DNA of 64,000 bases from Ifrita kowaldi (lineage: Eukaryota; Chordata; Aves; Passeriformes; Cinclosomatidae), in assembly GCA_013398055.1 (NCBI GenBank), contig VZRS01009607.1, forward strand, positions 23,421 through 87,420, written 5' to 3'. Each line of letters starts with the position of its first letter. Within the stretch, counting starts at the first letter, position 1. The notes beneath the pieces are model-generated. The model searched no databases. It worked only from the letters and a program-made list of their open reading frames with translations, and was not told the DNA's origin. This document shows, piece by piece, positions 50,613 through 63,879 of the stretch. Made by a program: the position numbers and the translations under genes.

Positions 50613-53600
50613 CTGAAAAAGCACTTTTAATAATGCTATAATGATCAAAATTCTGGTCAGGACTGTAGAATAGACGCAGTCACTAGAGCAGCATCAAGAC
50701 ATTCAGCAAAGCTTTAGTTTTTCTCATCTCTCTGACCCTGTGTGTTGGTTTGGGGTTTTCATTTTGAGAGCTTTTCATTTGTTTTTGTTTTGCTTTGGAT
50801 TTTGTTTCTGTTTGTTTATAATGAAACTTTATTTCTAAGAATTGTAAAGAATTCTAAGTTTATTTCTAAGCTTGCGTTATTTAGAGAAACTGAGTTTAGC
50901 TATACTCTGGGCCTTTAAATAAGTAACAATCAAATTACTACGAAAAGGCTTTGAGATAACACCCCAACAAAAATAAATTCTCTGGTTTTAAAGTCTCTCC
51001 AACTGAAAAATTAGTCCATATTTTCTTAAAATAAAGCATTTGCTTAAGCCTCCATTCTTTATCAGGCAGTGACATGAGAGAATTCTGCAAGTGTAAGGTT
51101 TGTCCCTTATCCAGGGCTTCTTCCAGGATTAGAGGCCTAAATTAGCAACTCCAATATCAGAGTTTCAGTTGCTCAATCACATTTATATGGGAGTTACTCA
51201 GCTAAAGGAAAACCCACACTGGGGAAAGCAGCTTCAGTGCAGGAATGTCCACTAATGCTTCCAGCTTCATGGAATCCTCAAAAACTGTGACAGGCAGGCG
51301 GAGGTGAGGAATCCACACAAAAAGGGTCTGTTTTCCTCCTCAGACACAGATTTGGGTAATGTTGAAAAATGTGGAAATAGCCTAATGAATTGTGGTCTGT
51401 TATCCTGGGAGTTAACTATTCAGAAGTGGTAAAATATCAATTAACATTTTCAGGGCTGATTGTGTGTGCTGGCCCTTTGTTCCCCTCTGCTGGCCTAAGG
51501 CAATCCGAAGGCAAGAACAATTTCCCAAGTTAGGAAGAGAGATGGAACACATTAATAATGAGGTCAGGATTAGAAAGATTGGAACAGAAAGAAAATATTG
51601 CTTAGAGAGCTTGCAAAAAACGTCCTGCACCAAATATCACCATTATCTGCTGAACACAGCAGTGCTCTGTGCAGTTTGGGTTGTTGGATTCTGATTTGTT
51701 GCATTGTGAGAGTGAATTATAAAGGAATACACAGAAATATAATTTTCTTAAGTGGCATCAAGAAAGGGAATGATGCAGATCAGTCTGTGGCATCTCAAGA
51801 ATTTGTCTTGGATGCAGAAATATATTTAAATAGAGTGGCACCAACTGTTTCCTAGTGCAAGACGAGGTGAGAAATTATAAAAAATGAGGAAAAAAGTCAC
51901 CTTGCCTTCCAGTGAAATGTCTCCTAAATTAAAAGGAGGGAGGAATGGATAAAGCCCTTGGATAAGTTCAGATTTCAGAATAAGTATCTTTGATGGTTTA
52001 GGGAGCTGAACTTTTGGAAATTGTTCTTCAGGGTATCCCACGGCTGCGAGAACCCACGAGGGCTCATCCTGACCAAGAGCAGGACTCTGCACCAGAAATA
52101 CAGGAGAAATCATGTCACTGTCACCTCATCCTCCTTCAGGCAGAGTCAGTCCTGCATGCTCCTCTCTCTCCAAGATGAGGAAACACTGATTAATAGGGAG
52201 AAAATGCCCCAACAGAACATCTTCAAGAAAAGTGACGTAGGGAACATCCAGGTTCGTCAGCACTGAGCTGGATTTTGAACTCTGACAAAATCACAGAACC
52301 CAAATTCATGAACAACTCTCTGCAACTGTAACAAAGGGCCACATCCCCGCCCCGTACAGCACTCACTTCTGGAAAAGAACATTCCTTTGCCACAGCGGCC
52401 CCTGGGAGTGCGTGTTCAGGAGCGCTGCAGCCAAATCCACGCATCTCCTGAAACCCCTGGTCTTGTCTGGCAGCTGTCCTCCCTTTGAGATAATTCTGCC
52501 TTACTGCTCTGCTTTTGACAGAGTCAATGGATGCTTCAGTCTCTTGACAAAAAATCAAAGTGTGTACAGGCATGGCTTGGTCTGGCCTCTGCAGCCTTCC
52601 AGGGACGCTTTCCTGCTACACCTGGAGAGACCAGCACTAAAAACACTCTTTTCCCCTGCTGTAATATCATGATCTCTAATAAGGACTCATCCTGAAATTA
52701 ATCTGCCAAACTTATAATCAAGGTAAATCTATGCAAGAAAACCCCAGAGGACATGTAAACTATCCAGACTACTAAAAACTGATTTTGCTTGGGCTCCCTT
52801 CCTAATTGCTGAGGTGTTCGTACAATAAACCCTTCCTTGCTAATAACACTGAAAACCAATTATGAAGGCAACCACTATAGGTGTTTCCCCCTAATATTTT
52901 ACAAGTTTGTGGTTTAGGTTTTTTTACCACCCCACAAATTTACAGAGCTGTGCTTGTGAAGATAAAAGGGCAGGATGGTTTTGCCTGAGAAAATAAAACC
53001 TAATAAATTCCAAGTACAGAATTAAAGACAGATGTAAGGAGACAGGTGAGCAAGGAAAGCTTTAGGTTTAAAATACCAATTCAAGCTGAAAGAACAGGAT
53101 TTCCATGCAAGTGTGTGACACCTTTCCCTGCACTACACTTCCTGAGGGACACATGGGGGTTTTTACAGGGCTCTAAAAATTTATTTATAATAAACTTGCT
53201 GTTTACAGACACAGTCTGACAGCAATCCTTCAGTTTATTTATACAGTCAATAGCAGTCTAACCTCCCAATACATATTTTTAATCCTCCCTATCCATCCTT
53301 CCAGAAATAACAGTCTTCAGGGTTTCCTTACACCAAGTATTTTCTCCTGAAAACTCTGGGAGCTCTCAACTAGTTAGCATTGATATAAGGTTGTCTTGTT
53401 TCTGTAAATGATTTACAGGATGAGCTCTGGTTGTTCTTCAGCACCTGATGTATTCCTCTCTACTCAGGCACACTTAATGCATTTCAATAAAGACACGAAG
53501 TTGTCTCCCCAGGAATGTGACTCAGCCAGCGGTGTCACGCACTGCAACACTGAAAGTTTTGCTCCATTCTGCATTGGTTAATTATAAATGGTTGGTTTTT

Positions 53601-56600
53601 TTTCTAATGGATGCATTTTGGAGGCTATTCCAATAGATTCACTCCTCATAGAAGGTGAAGCAATCATCATTAGGTGTTGAGCTGACATCTATGAAACCAG
53701 TCAGCAGCAGTAGGACTATGAAAAGTTTGTAGGATCTGCTTTTTCAAATTATTGGCTATTGTGGCTGCCTGTTTAAAAGATTCCCCACTTCAGATATATT
53801 CTAGGCAGCCTTTGAGGACAGATAGTTTTTCTCATTGCCACACATACACAGATCTGGCACACAACTGCCTGGCCAACACATGTAGCAAAAGATGTTTTGG
53901 CAGATGTGACCCTTTGAAACAAGGAAGAGCTTAAAAGAAACCATCCTAAAAGCAGATCTCATGATGGTGGCCAGATGTAAAATGGTATCCTGATGCTGGA
54001 GGAACCCTTTTGTCAGAATTAGGGAAAAAAAAGGCTCAAAATTTTTAAAAAGTATACAAATAAGTGAAAGAGAAAACTATCTGGAGGCAAACACTCTTCT
54101 ACCATCATAAAGGAATTGTTCCTGGTTTTGAGTACTTGCACTCAAATGCTGGATCCAGCAGCAATGCTGGGGACCTGTGAACTGAAGCTTCCTGAGGGGA
54201 GGATTTGGTTACAAAACCTTGTTTTGGGCAACTGCTCTAACCAAGATTATTGTTAGCAGGTCTAAAATCCAGAGGGAAATAAGGAACAACCAAGTCCCTG
54301 GACTAAAAGTGGCTGAACAGAATTAAAAACTTTCAGACCAGCAAAAAATGTATGGTTGTAAACCTGGTTTAACACATTCTAGAATCACGATTATTAAAGT
54401 TACAATTTGGGCCATATTGCCAGGGATAATGGTGCTTTATATCCCATGCCTGCATTCCCAAATCCTAAACTAATCCTCATGCCATGCCTTGATCCTGTTT
54501 TATCAGCAAGAAGCATGCTTCAGAATTAAATGTATTTGCCAAATCTGAATCTGTCATCACCAGCAGATCATCTGTCTGTGACAAAAAAGCCCATAAATCT
54601 TACACTGAATATTTCTAGACCATAAACTTTATACAAAACTGATCTAATAATAATAAAAAAAAAGACATTTAGGTTTGAGCATCTACCACTAGGTCACTTC
54701 CACCTTCCATTCAGTAATTGCTTGTTTACAGGTACAGATCACAGTGGGCACAAAACCCTTGTTTATTTACTCTTTGAAGTGTGTTTCTAACGTGTTTTAT
54801 TGATCAAGGCATCTCCCTTCCTGAAACAGGAAGGCTCAGACTATAACAAAAGTACATATTTATATCCTGGTGATGCCCAGTCACTGCACAGACAGCAGCA
54901 AAGAACCAGCTCTCAAATGTCCAAGAACTAGAGTTGGTGGATTTTATAAGCAAGACTGCATTATCAGAAATCAGGGAACAAGAGAAACCTCAAATCCCAG
55001 AGCAGAGCCCGGCAAGAGCAGAAAGCAGAGTATCCATACCCATGGACACAAAAACAACAGTCTCTTATCAGGAAGTTTAGGAGAAGCAAATTCCCCCGTT
55101 GCTTCTGCAGACAGGGCACAGGGGAAGAGCTTTGCAGGAGGGACAGAGAGACAACGAGAAATCAGCTCCATTTACACCCCCAGCACCCCCCAAAGTGTCA
55201 CCACCGGCTGTGGCCAGCAGGAAACTGGGCACACCAAGCACTGGTAGAACACTACCCGTGCCTCTCCCTCCACTCCAGCTGGAAATAAACTATTGCAAAG
55301 TTACATCCTCAGCCTCCAATGCATATTTATGAAGGAAAGTAAAGAAAATAATACATCATCAGTTTTCAAGAGGTTTTATACCAGCTCCTTATCCCATTAA
55401 CCTCTGGTAATTTATAGCAAGCTGTCATATCATTAACACAATAAGTCAATAATTGCTGTCACTACATTTCCAACCCCATGCTCACAGTGTTCCCCAACTT
55501 CAGCAAGAGGGATGATTAACGAAGCTTTTGCACAGCCTCTGATTCTTATATTTATCTTTCAGCAAATGCTAACTTCAGTTGATCACAGCACGTGGTAAAT
55601 TGACTTTCTTTTCCATCAGTTGCCAAGAGAACCAGGATGGCCATACCTGGAAAGTTTTTTCATTTCATAGTAGAAGGGAAAAGGAGAACAAGAATCAAAT
55701 GCTTGCCAAGGTCTTTTTAAACTCACATTTTCTTCATATAACTGTTTTCTGTCAAAACAAACCTTCATTCAAAAATGAAACTAGCTCTCTTCACTGGAGA
55801 AATAACCTTCACTATGTAAATCAATTCACTTTCCCAACCTTGCAAACAAATGCTTCCAGAACAGTAAAAATAGTGAGAATCTTATTAGCAGCTTTCCTGC
55901 TCCTTGCACCCAAAACTCCCAATAGCTGCAACAAAAGCATCAGGAACAGAGCAGAGCCAGCGTTGAGCACTTTAGAAAGCCAAAGTGGAATCAGTGTTAC
56001 AGCTCAAATCATTCAAGGCTTATTTGAATTAACAGAAGAGTCAAGTGAGACAAAGCTTCTCGTCACCTCACTGTCCCAGCAGAAAGGGAGGTTCAGACAG
56101 TTTGCAAGATAAAAATTAAAAAGCTAAATAAATGCTGAGATTTCCTCACTACAGCATTTCTTCTTTTCCTTCAAGGGCTGGACTTTTAAGGCAATTGAGA
56201 GACAGGTCTGTTTTTTATGAAGCTGTCATTACTTTTTGTATTTTGGGGGGTACTTTATGTGTCAGTGAAATTCCCCAGCTTCACTGCTCCAATGGAACCA
56301 TGCACTATGCCCAAACTCACATCCTCACGCTGAAATAGCAGCCCTGCCACGAACCAAGTCATGTCAGTGCTTTAAGCAGAGCAGCCCTCCAGAATGAGCA
56401 CTTATAGATGAGGTTCCAGGTTGCAGTAAATTCAGAATACATCATTATGCTCTGCTGCAAGGAGCTCAGATGCAGAATAAAGAGCCAAATCCATCAATGC
56501 CATGAGCTACCCTGCCAGCGTGGGGAACAAGGAAGGCACGAAAGCACACGTCTGAGCACTCCCATATCTACTGGCAGACCAGGCTTTTCTGCAACAGGAA

Positions 56601-59600
56601 ATGTCAGCTTGAAAAAAATTTGTAGTTATAATAATGTCTCATTAGTAGGTTCCTTCTTTACTGAGGCATTTAGCATTTTAAAACACTTTGGATAAGCAGC
56701 AATCAGGTTTAACACCCTGGTGTTCAAACACCAAGGGGAAACAAACTCAAGTTTAAAATCTAAAGATGATTTTTACTGTGCAGGTGCTGGTGAAATGCAG
56801 ATCCTTGAAGGAAAAGAACATCATCTACATGCACATTTTTTCCCCTTTTTTGAATGTTTGCTCTTTGGAGAATTTCTACAAAGTTTTTATTCAAACTTGT
56901 ATAAAACACTAATTTTAATAAAAGAAAAACCAAACCTCCAAACCACCCACCTCAGAAGCAGTGGTTCAAATTTCCTGCTTAGAGCCCAAATTTTTTTTAT
57001 CTGTTTAGAGACAACATTCATGTGCAGACACATGCATAAGAGAAGATCCTTTCCCAAGGCACGGAATGCAATACCTTAAGTATTTAAGGATTTCTTTGAC
57101 AGACTTTAAAAATACACCACATTTACATTCTATAAATGTTAGTAGACCATTCAAAATATCCGATATTTCTGCAGACACCCATTAATGAGATACTCCAGAG
57201 ACTAAGATACATGTTAAATCAGTCCCTTCAAAGAAAATTCTACACTAAATATGTAACAAATAAGGTCTTACACAGAACGAAAATAAAAAAATACAACGCT
57301 TAAGTGGAAAGCATTTTATTCATTTGCTTTCAAACCCATTTCCTAAACATTAGTATTTGTATCAGCAATGTTTTGTAACTCACTCCGAATAAAACCTGCA
57401 TTTATTGTTTACTTAAAGGTAGTTTTCAAACACTTTTGATCATCCTTGTAGGGCCTCAGATCAGCCCTACTGGGAGCATGTCTGAGGGTGCTAAAGATGG
57501 ACTGGAAGGATGAAAGAGTCACTGCAAGCCTCAAATCCAACACTGACACATGGCTGAGCCCTGGACAGCAAACGAATGTATTTCCAGATCAAAAACTCTC
57601 CAGCCTTTCTCATTCGCTGAGAGATGAGACCTTCCACAGAGATGGGATCTGACAGCAGAGCAGGAAGGGGAAAGGAAACAGAGAAGCACCAACCAGCCCA
57701 GCTGCACCCTGGTGGAGGATTCCAAATCACTCCCATTTCCAAACAGAAATCAGAGCTCCAGCTGAGGTTGGGGGCTCAGGCTTTGGAGAGTCGGGAGTGA
57801 GGAGCGATTTCTCACCACACAGAAGTGAGTGAGAGGTCAAAAACCCAACCACAGCCCAAAGCCCAGCACTGGGGGTGCTGTGTGTTATTGAGAGCACTCT
57901 GAGACCCCAAACACCCACCAGGCAGGGCTCACTCCCTTCTTCCAACCCAACCAGCTACCAGGAAACCAACTCCAGCTGGAATTCCAACTGCAAACCTGGG
58001 TTAGAACCTACAAGTGGAGCTGGGTCATCTGCTGCTCTAAGAAAGGCTCTCCAAGGAGGGGCTGCACCCAAAATATCCAGGGACGTTTTTCGTCACATTT
58101 TCTGGTCACCTCTGCTCAAGGAAGAGCCAATAACATGTTCCTTGCTACACAGAAAATGCACTTCATGCCCACATCCCTGAGAGCCCTGGCCCAGGCTGGG
58201 GGAGAATATTTGTTCTAAGACATAATTTAGAACCACTCCTGTGTCTGATGTGTGTGCACATCCTGTGGCTATCAGGGCCCCATCACTTATATTCAGGCAA
58301 ATAAAAGAGAATTTTATGACCTGGCAGGTGTTGACTGTGAGTTTGTCAGAAGAAAATTAGCATGTTTTCCCCACATACAAGGAAGATATTTTAAACACAT
58401 CCTATCTCAATTAGCCAGACAATTCTGACACCCACAACAGGTCTGATACATAGACAAAAAGGGTCTATTTTCACACTGAAGTGGAGAACTTCCCCTCACA
58501 CCACCTGTGCACTGCAGAACACACACAAAGAACTTTGAAACAATTTTCAAAAATAAGACACAAACAATTCATGTTTATTTTTTCATATAAAAATAACATC
58601 TCTAAACATCTTGTCACTGCTGCTGAGTAGAACACATGAAAAAATATTCAGTGAGATGAAAAACCAGCATTGGAACCTGTATCCCCCAATTCTGACAGTT
58701 CTACACTTCAACCAGTCTGTTCCACAACGTCAGTCCCGAGTGGAAGGTCCAGTGGGAAGCCAAATTAATGCCTCTCATGGCACTGGTACTAGAGAGATTT
58801 TGTTTGGTTTTTTTTTAATAAAAGAAGTAATTTAAGTAAGGATGCTTAGATGTTATAAAGTCCAATTTCTCTCAGCTTGGAAACCTGGATGTTTTGTGTT
58901 ATTTTTGACCTCGCTGCAACATATCTGTATTGACAAAGAAAGGGAAAACCTTAGGATTTACTTAATGTATTTATCTCATAAATCAAAGGAAAACAAGAGC
59001 CCTTTTTCCTCCCAGAATATCTGTGTCAGCCTCCTCCACCCCTCACCTTCCAGTCCTCTCCTGAACCCCACAAGATAAACCCCTCTGCAGTAAGTGAAAG
59101 TCACCCAACCCACAGCATTTTGGAAGGAGGGACATTGCTACCCCTGCTCCTGAGGCTCTCCCAGTGGATGTGCTCCTTCCCTCCTCTGCCTGGGAATATC
59201 AGGCTCGAGCCACGCTGCCCAAAGCCACCTTGAGCTATGGGCAGAGGTTGTACAAGTTCTCAAGAACAAAGAATCATTTTATTAGAAGCTCTTTTGCTGC
59301 GAATTGTGTGCATTCAGCAACACCTTGTGAAGCTCTTCTGCTCCTCCCAGTTTCGTTGCCATTTTCCATGCCTGCTTTTGGGACTAAGGTCATCAAGGGA
59401 CTGCCTTCATTACCTGCCAGCACTCAGCACTGGGATGTCCACCCACACGCTGCACTTTCCATGCAGTGCCACAGGATTTTTATTTTGCTTTTTTTCAGAG
59501 CAAAACAACATTTGTGTTTGTACCTTGCAAATAATCTAACCTGACAGAGAATACCCCTCTGCTGTAAGCTGCCAGCTTGTCTCCCCCAGAAATCTACCAC

Positions 59601-61499
59601 ACTTCTGAACCCATTGCAGAAAGCGCTCTGTGTTTGTGTGGATCATGTTTTTGTATAATGACCACAATAACTGCGTTTATGCAAACAGGAGAAATTTGCC
59701 AGGTAGAGGTAAAATATGTCAGGAGCGTGGTACAGAGCAGGGTCTATTTCTGTCTTTTCCCACTAACAAAGCCCACATTTCCTGGGCAGAACGACAGCCC
59801 CTTCCTTTAACACAAGCCAGCTCTAGTTTTTAATAGGGAACTGTAAAAGTTGTTAACCTCCAGGTCACCTTCCACACACAGAATCCATAAACTGCTTTCT
59901 AAAATAATAAACTCACACTTGAACAGGATGCCCACTCAACATATCAATGCTATGATATAAAATAACTGCTACTTAAAATAGACGATTTCACCTCATTATT
60001 AATTACTTAATTGCAAATATTTAGTATTTCACTTCATGGCAGCAAACCCCAAAACCTAAGAGAACACTTGAAAGCAGCATCACCTTCCAGATATTTGGGG
60101 GGAAATCTACTTACTGAGTGAAAAAGATTTGCTTTTTCTTTTCTTTTTCTGTTTCCCTTTCAGCTATCATAAGCAGGAACCTTGCAAGGCACAGTATGTG
60201 AATTATCTTGAAAAGAGGCTGTCGTCTTAGGTTTATGGAAATTGAATAAATCTCCAGCTTAAACAGAACTAGAATAATGACTTCCTTTATATTCTTTCAG
60301 CATAGCTTTAAGAGCAAACACAAATCATCTGGGTGATATTTCAAAATCAAACTGAAATACAGGGTATACATTGCAGTCATCATACATAGAGAGAGGCTTG
60401 TGCTGTTCTCTGAAAATACAATGAACCAGGTTCAACAAGTGAGCAAAGAGCCAGTTACATAAATACAACTTTCTCTGCAAGTTGTACTTGCTCAGCTGGG
60501 CTATTTACACCACGTATTAGAATTGCCATTTCTCTGCCCACAGCTCAGCAAAGACAGAAGGCTTTCAGGGTAGGCCCAGCAAACAGGGCTCCAGAACTCA
60601 GGAGCTGACAGCTACTGAAACAGAGCTCTTGTGGCTGTCAGGATTGCCTAGCTAATTGAGATAGAATTGGTTTAAAATAGTTTCCTTTTATTTGGGACAA
60701 CGTGCTGATTTTCTTCTGACAAACTCACAGTCAACACCTGACACCACCTCGGGTACTTGACAGAGCACACCCCAACACAGAGCAGGACCCCTTTAGTTCC
60801 TTTAAGGGCTGAGACTTCAAAAGAGGCTGAATACTGAGTGCGTGGCTGAGGTAAGGATGAGTGTTGTGCTTCTTTTCCAGAAAAAATCCCTTTATTGCAG
60901 TTTAGTTGCACAAAAACTACAGAACAAACCTTGGATTACTGCTATTAAAACACATCTTGATCCTTAGGAAATGAAAAAGCTGTAGGATGCAAAGATACAC
61001 AGAATAAGATGCCTGGCAGCCAGTGGTGCCTCCCTGTCCCTCAGGACACCCTGGTCTCTGGGCATCCCATCACCAAACATTCGGGACAAGCAGGAGACAA
61101 CACAAATCCCTCCCCAGCTGTCCCTTTTGTTTGTCACACCAGCAAGACTTCTGGTCCTTGCAAAGTTGGACTTGTTGCTTCAAAATAAACATAAATAATA
61201 TATCTGCTGCAAATGTAAAAAGAGAAGACAAATAGCTGCTTAATGAATCACATCCAGCAGTTCATAATTCCCCATTAAGAGCTTAATAAAAACCACTTAA
61301 CTCAAAGTGCTGGTTTACAGCCTGATCTCCTTCTGATAGAGACATAACCAAAGCTCCTCTGGTAAACTCAAAAGCTGCACCACCCTCAAGGTATCCCACA
61401 GCAGTGGGATTGTACGTACAGCGCCAATTCTGAAAAATGCCATTTAAAACAGATTTTCAAGAGAACACTTCCTGCCACTTTAAAGATTACACACGGAAG
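50613..61499. other. Unique non-coding sequence
   Basis: No gene, RNA gene or interspersed repeat is recognised in this long stretch. Small GT/T-rich simple sequence occurs at 50741-50820. A 177-codon open frame at 55579-56112 (plus strand) begins at TTG and matches nothing I know. AT-rich, enhancer-like texture appears near 55390-55460 and 59920-60040, but without a distinctive motif arrangement. Confidence 0.5.
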
Positions 61500-61770
61500 C
61501 GTTCTCAGTGCTTTCCCATGTGCAGAGAGAATTTGCATCGCTTGAGGTGATTTCCACTTTGAAGAACTTTTAAATCACTGAGGAGCTGTCCCTGACAAAG
61601 ATTTTTACATCTTTGGTAACCGCTTTCCCTTTGAGAGTTTTCTTGTTATTGTGTAATTCCCCTTTTGAAGATTTGCATATTGATGAAGGAGTTCCTTTGA
61701 AGATTTCCACATTGTTGGGACGGGAGCAGCCCTTTGAAAAAAGCTCCCATCGTGGAAGATCTACCCCCAA
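61500..61770. promoter_or_regulatory. Candidate enhancer: spaced TCF/LEF motifs with POU octamers
   Basis: Exact CTTTGAA sequences (TCF/LEF consensus) start at 61557, 61695 and 61732, with related CTTTGAG and CTTTTGAA at about 61629 and 61662. The last four sit at intervals of 34, 32 and 37 bases, as does a weaker CCCTGACAAAG unit at about 61590. Two perfect POU octamers (ATTTGCAT) lie at 61531 and 61671, and a SOX-like CATTGTT at 61710. The minus strand is open for 66 codons, with a Lys-Gly pair every 11-12 residues that reflects the same period. So the block is either a degenerate ~35-bp tandem repeat or a motif array. Wnt-responsive activity is inference. Confidence 0.35.
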
Positions 61771-62144
61771 ATAGTGTGTATCAACAGGTTATTACCCTCT
61801 CAAAAGCAGCTTTGTTGCTGCCTTCATTTAGCGAGATATAATGTTCTTTCTTAATGCAAACAATTCTCTCACTTCGTAAAGCTCCTGGAAAACAGATTAC
61901 AAAAAAAATTTAGTTCTTTGTCTCCAGAAGTTCTAATAAGAATTACCAAAGAGGAAACAGGGAGCTGAAGAAGCGCTACCAATTTTTTCCTGCCAACCAA
62001 TGATTGTGGCACTCATGCAACAGCGCTGGGGGGAGAGGAAATGTCCCACGTGGGCTGGAACAGCAGCTCTGTGCTGGGATCCTTCAGGACAGCAGCACTA
62101 AAAGCCTCTCACTTAGGCAATTTTGCCCTAAAACAACCAAATGT
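61771..62144. other. Unique non-coding sequence
   Basis: Nothing recognisable. Confidence 0.6.
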
Positions 62145-62184
62145 TGAGTTTGGGTTGTGTTTGGGTTGGTTTTGGTTTTTTTTT
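62145..62184 (+). repeat. G/T-rich low-complexity tract
   Basis: A short run made of T with GGG and GG groups, similar in style to the tract at 25.1 kb but with fewer and shorter G runs. Confidence 0.75.
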
Positions 62185-63879
62185 AAGACACTTTTTTACT
62201 TAGTCAACCCCAACCCATTCTAAACCACCAGATTTTAGCATGAATGCAACAAAATAATTTGGCAAGCTTTACTTAACAACCAAATTACACCCAAAGCCCA
62301 GTTTGCAAGATGCTTCCCAGTTCCAATTAAGCCTGAGTGTCCACCAGCACTTCCAAGTGGAAGAACAGCCAGGAAAAAAAAAAACCTGGTTTTTCAGTAC
62401 TTCATAATGTAGCTAACATTTTGCACACAGCAGTTAAATCTTCTGGCTTGTTTTACATGCCAGCAAATCAAGCAGTCACTGGTGTAAAGAAGATTTTTTT
62501 TATATACTCTTGTGGAATTCTGAAGTATTCATTTAAGAAAATGCAAGAGAATTCCCAGGTTACAAAAATATTAATTCAATGTACATATCAATGCATTGCA
62601 CCAGCCTCAAGTCAGCAAAGCCCGAAACAAGTCAAAGTTGGCAACAGGAAAATCTTCTGAAGAACCCTTGAGTATCCTGAGGTCAGAAATAGCACAGCTG
62701 ATGCCAGAGCCACATGTTCAAAGCCTTCTAAAAACCAGATCTGGATGTTTTCATTAACACAAATGAGGTGTTTGCAGCCATTGGCTCTGTTGGATATTGA
62801 GAATCCAGAGTTTCTGTCCTTCCACACCTCCTGAAGTAGCAAAAAAAATTTTGCCACTGTCCTTTTGAGAGGAGAAAAAGGACAAAAGCCACTAATGCAG
62901 AAGTGGAGAGGGGAGATAGATTTGGAGGAGGAACAGCTTCATCAAGAATGGGAGAGATTGAAAGAGTTTGATCTGTAGATGCAGGAGAAAATGAGGATTA
63001 TGATCTCAACTGAAGCAAATATCCTGGGCAGGTCTTTTCATAGTGATTTTCAATAAATCACCACAGTTGTAAGTTAATTGCTATGAAAAATAATGTTATT
63101 TTTCCCATGCATGGCCATGAGATCACTTTGTTACTGTAAGCATGAGCTTGGCTGTCAGCAATAATTTCCTGAAAGTCTCTGAAGGTTTCCTAGTGCAGTA
63201 CAAAAGAAGTCATTCTTAGGGAGCAAGGCAGGGCAAGAGAAGGGAGAGAAATGAGCATTAACAACCTCCATTCATTAGCAGGAAGCTGTTAAAGGTTGGC
63301 AGTGATTAATCAGATTAAGTAACTATTGACCAGCCACAATTAAAAAATATTTAGTGGCCTGTTCTAGAAAGCTGGAAGGAGATATTTCATCTGTTCTCAT
63401 ATAAATTAGTTTCCTTGGTTTAATGCAGTATGTTTGACCTTCAAACCTAAAATCTGGAATTTTTAGTACTATCTCCCCAAGTTCATGTCAAATTATCCAA
63501 ATACCATTATTTGAAGACCCCATCCCATCACGAGCTTGAAATGAGCTTTTTGAAGAGATGCTCCTGTGTGAACTTTCAGTCTCTCTTTCCCTCAGCATCT
63601 TGAACTTCCAGCTCCCACCATTTCTCACCCAGATATTTCCTCATATTTCAAACTGACACAGATATAGCATTAGTTTTAAATGGCTGCCCACCAAAGCTAA
63701 GATCTCTACATAATTTCTGGCAAACCAAAAATTGGGTTTGTAATAAAGCCTCAAAGCAAGGTAAAGCACAACAAGAACTTCTGGAAATGCTCCACAGAGC
63801 TCTTGTTTCTCTTACTTGGCTCTCATCATTCAGGAAGCAAGCAGATTTCTGGGTTTCTAACAAAATGCTCCTCTTCCAA
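62185..63879. other. Unique non-coding sequence
   Basis: No gene or repeat family seen. Open frames reach 107 codons and look random. Confidence 0.6.

Noticed and set aside
52395..52420. Possible CTCF site in a GC-rich patch
   Set aside because: At least two mismatches to the core consensus; not worth calling without ChIP data.
55579..56112. 177-codon plus-strand open frame
   Set aside because: Starts at TTG, amino-acid order looks random, and no similar family comes to mind. A search of the protein against bird proteomes would settle it.
56955..56990. GGTTCAAAT resembling a tRNA B box
   Set aside because: No A box at the right distance and no cloverleaf arms can be drawn.
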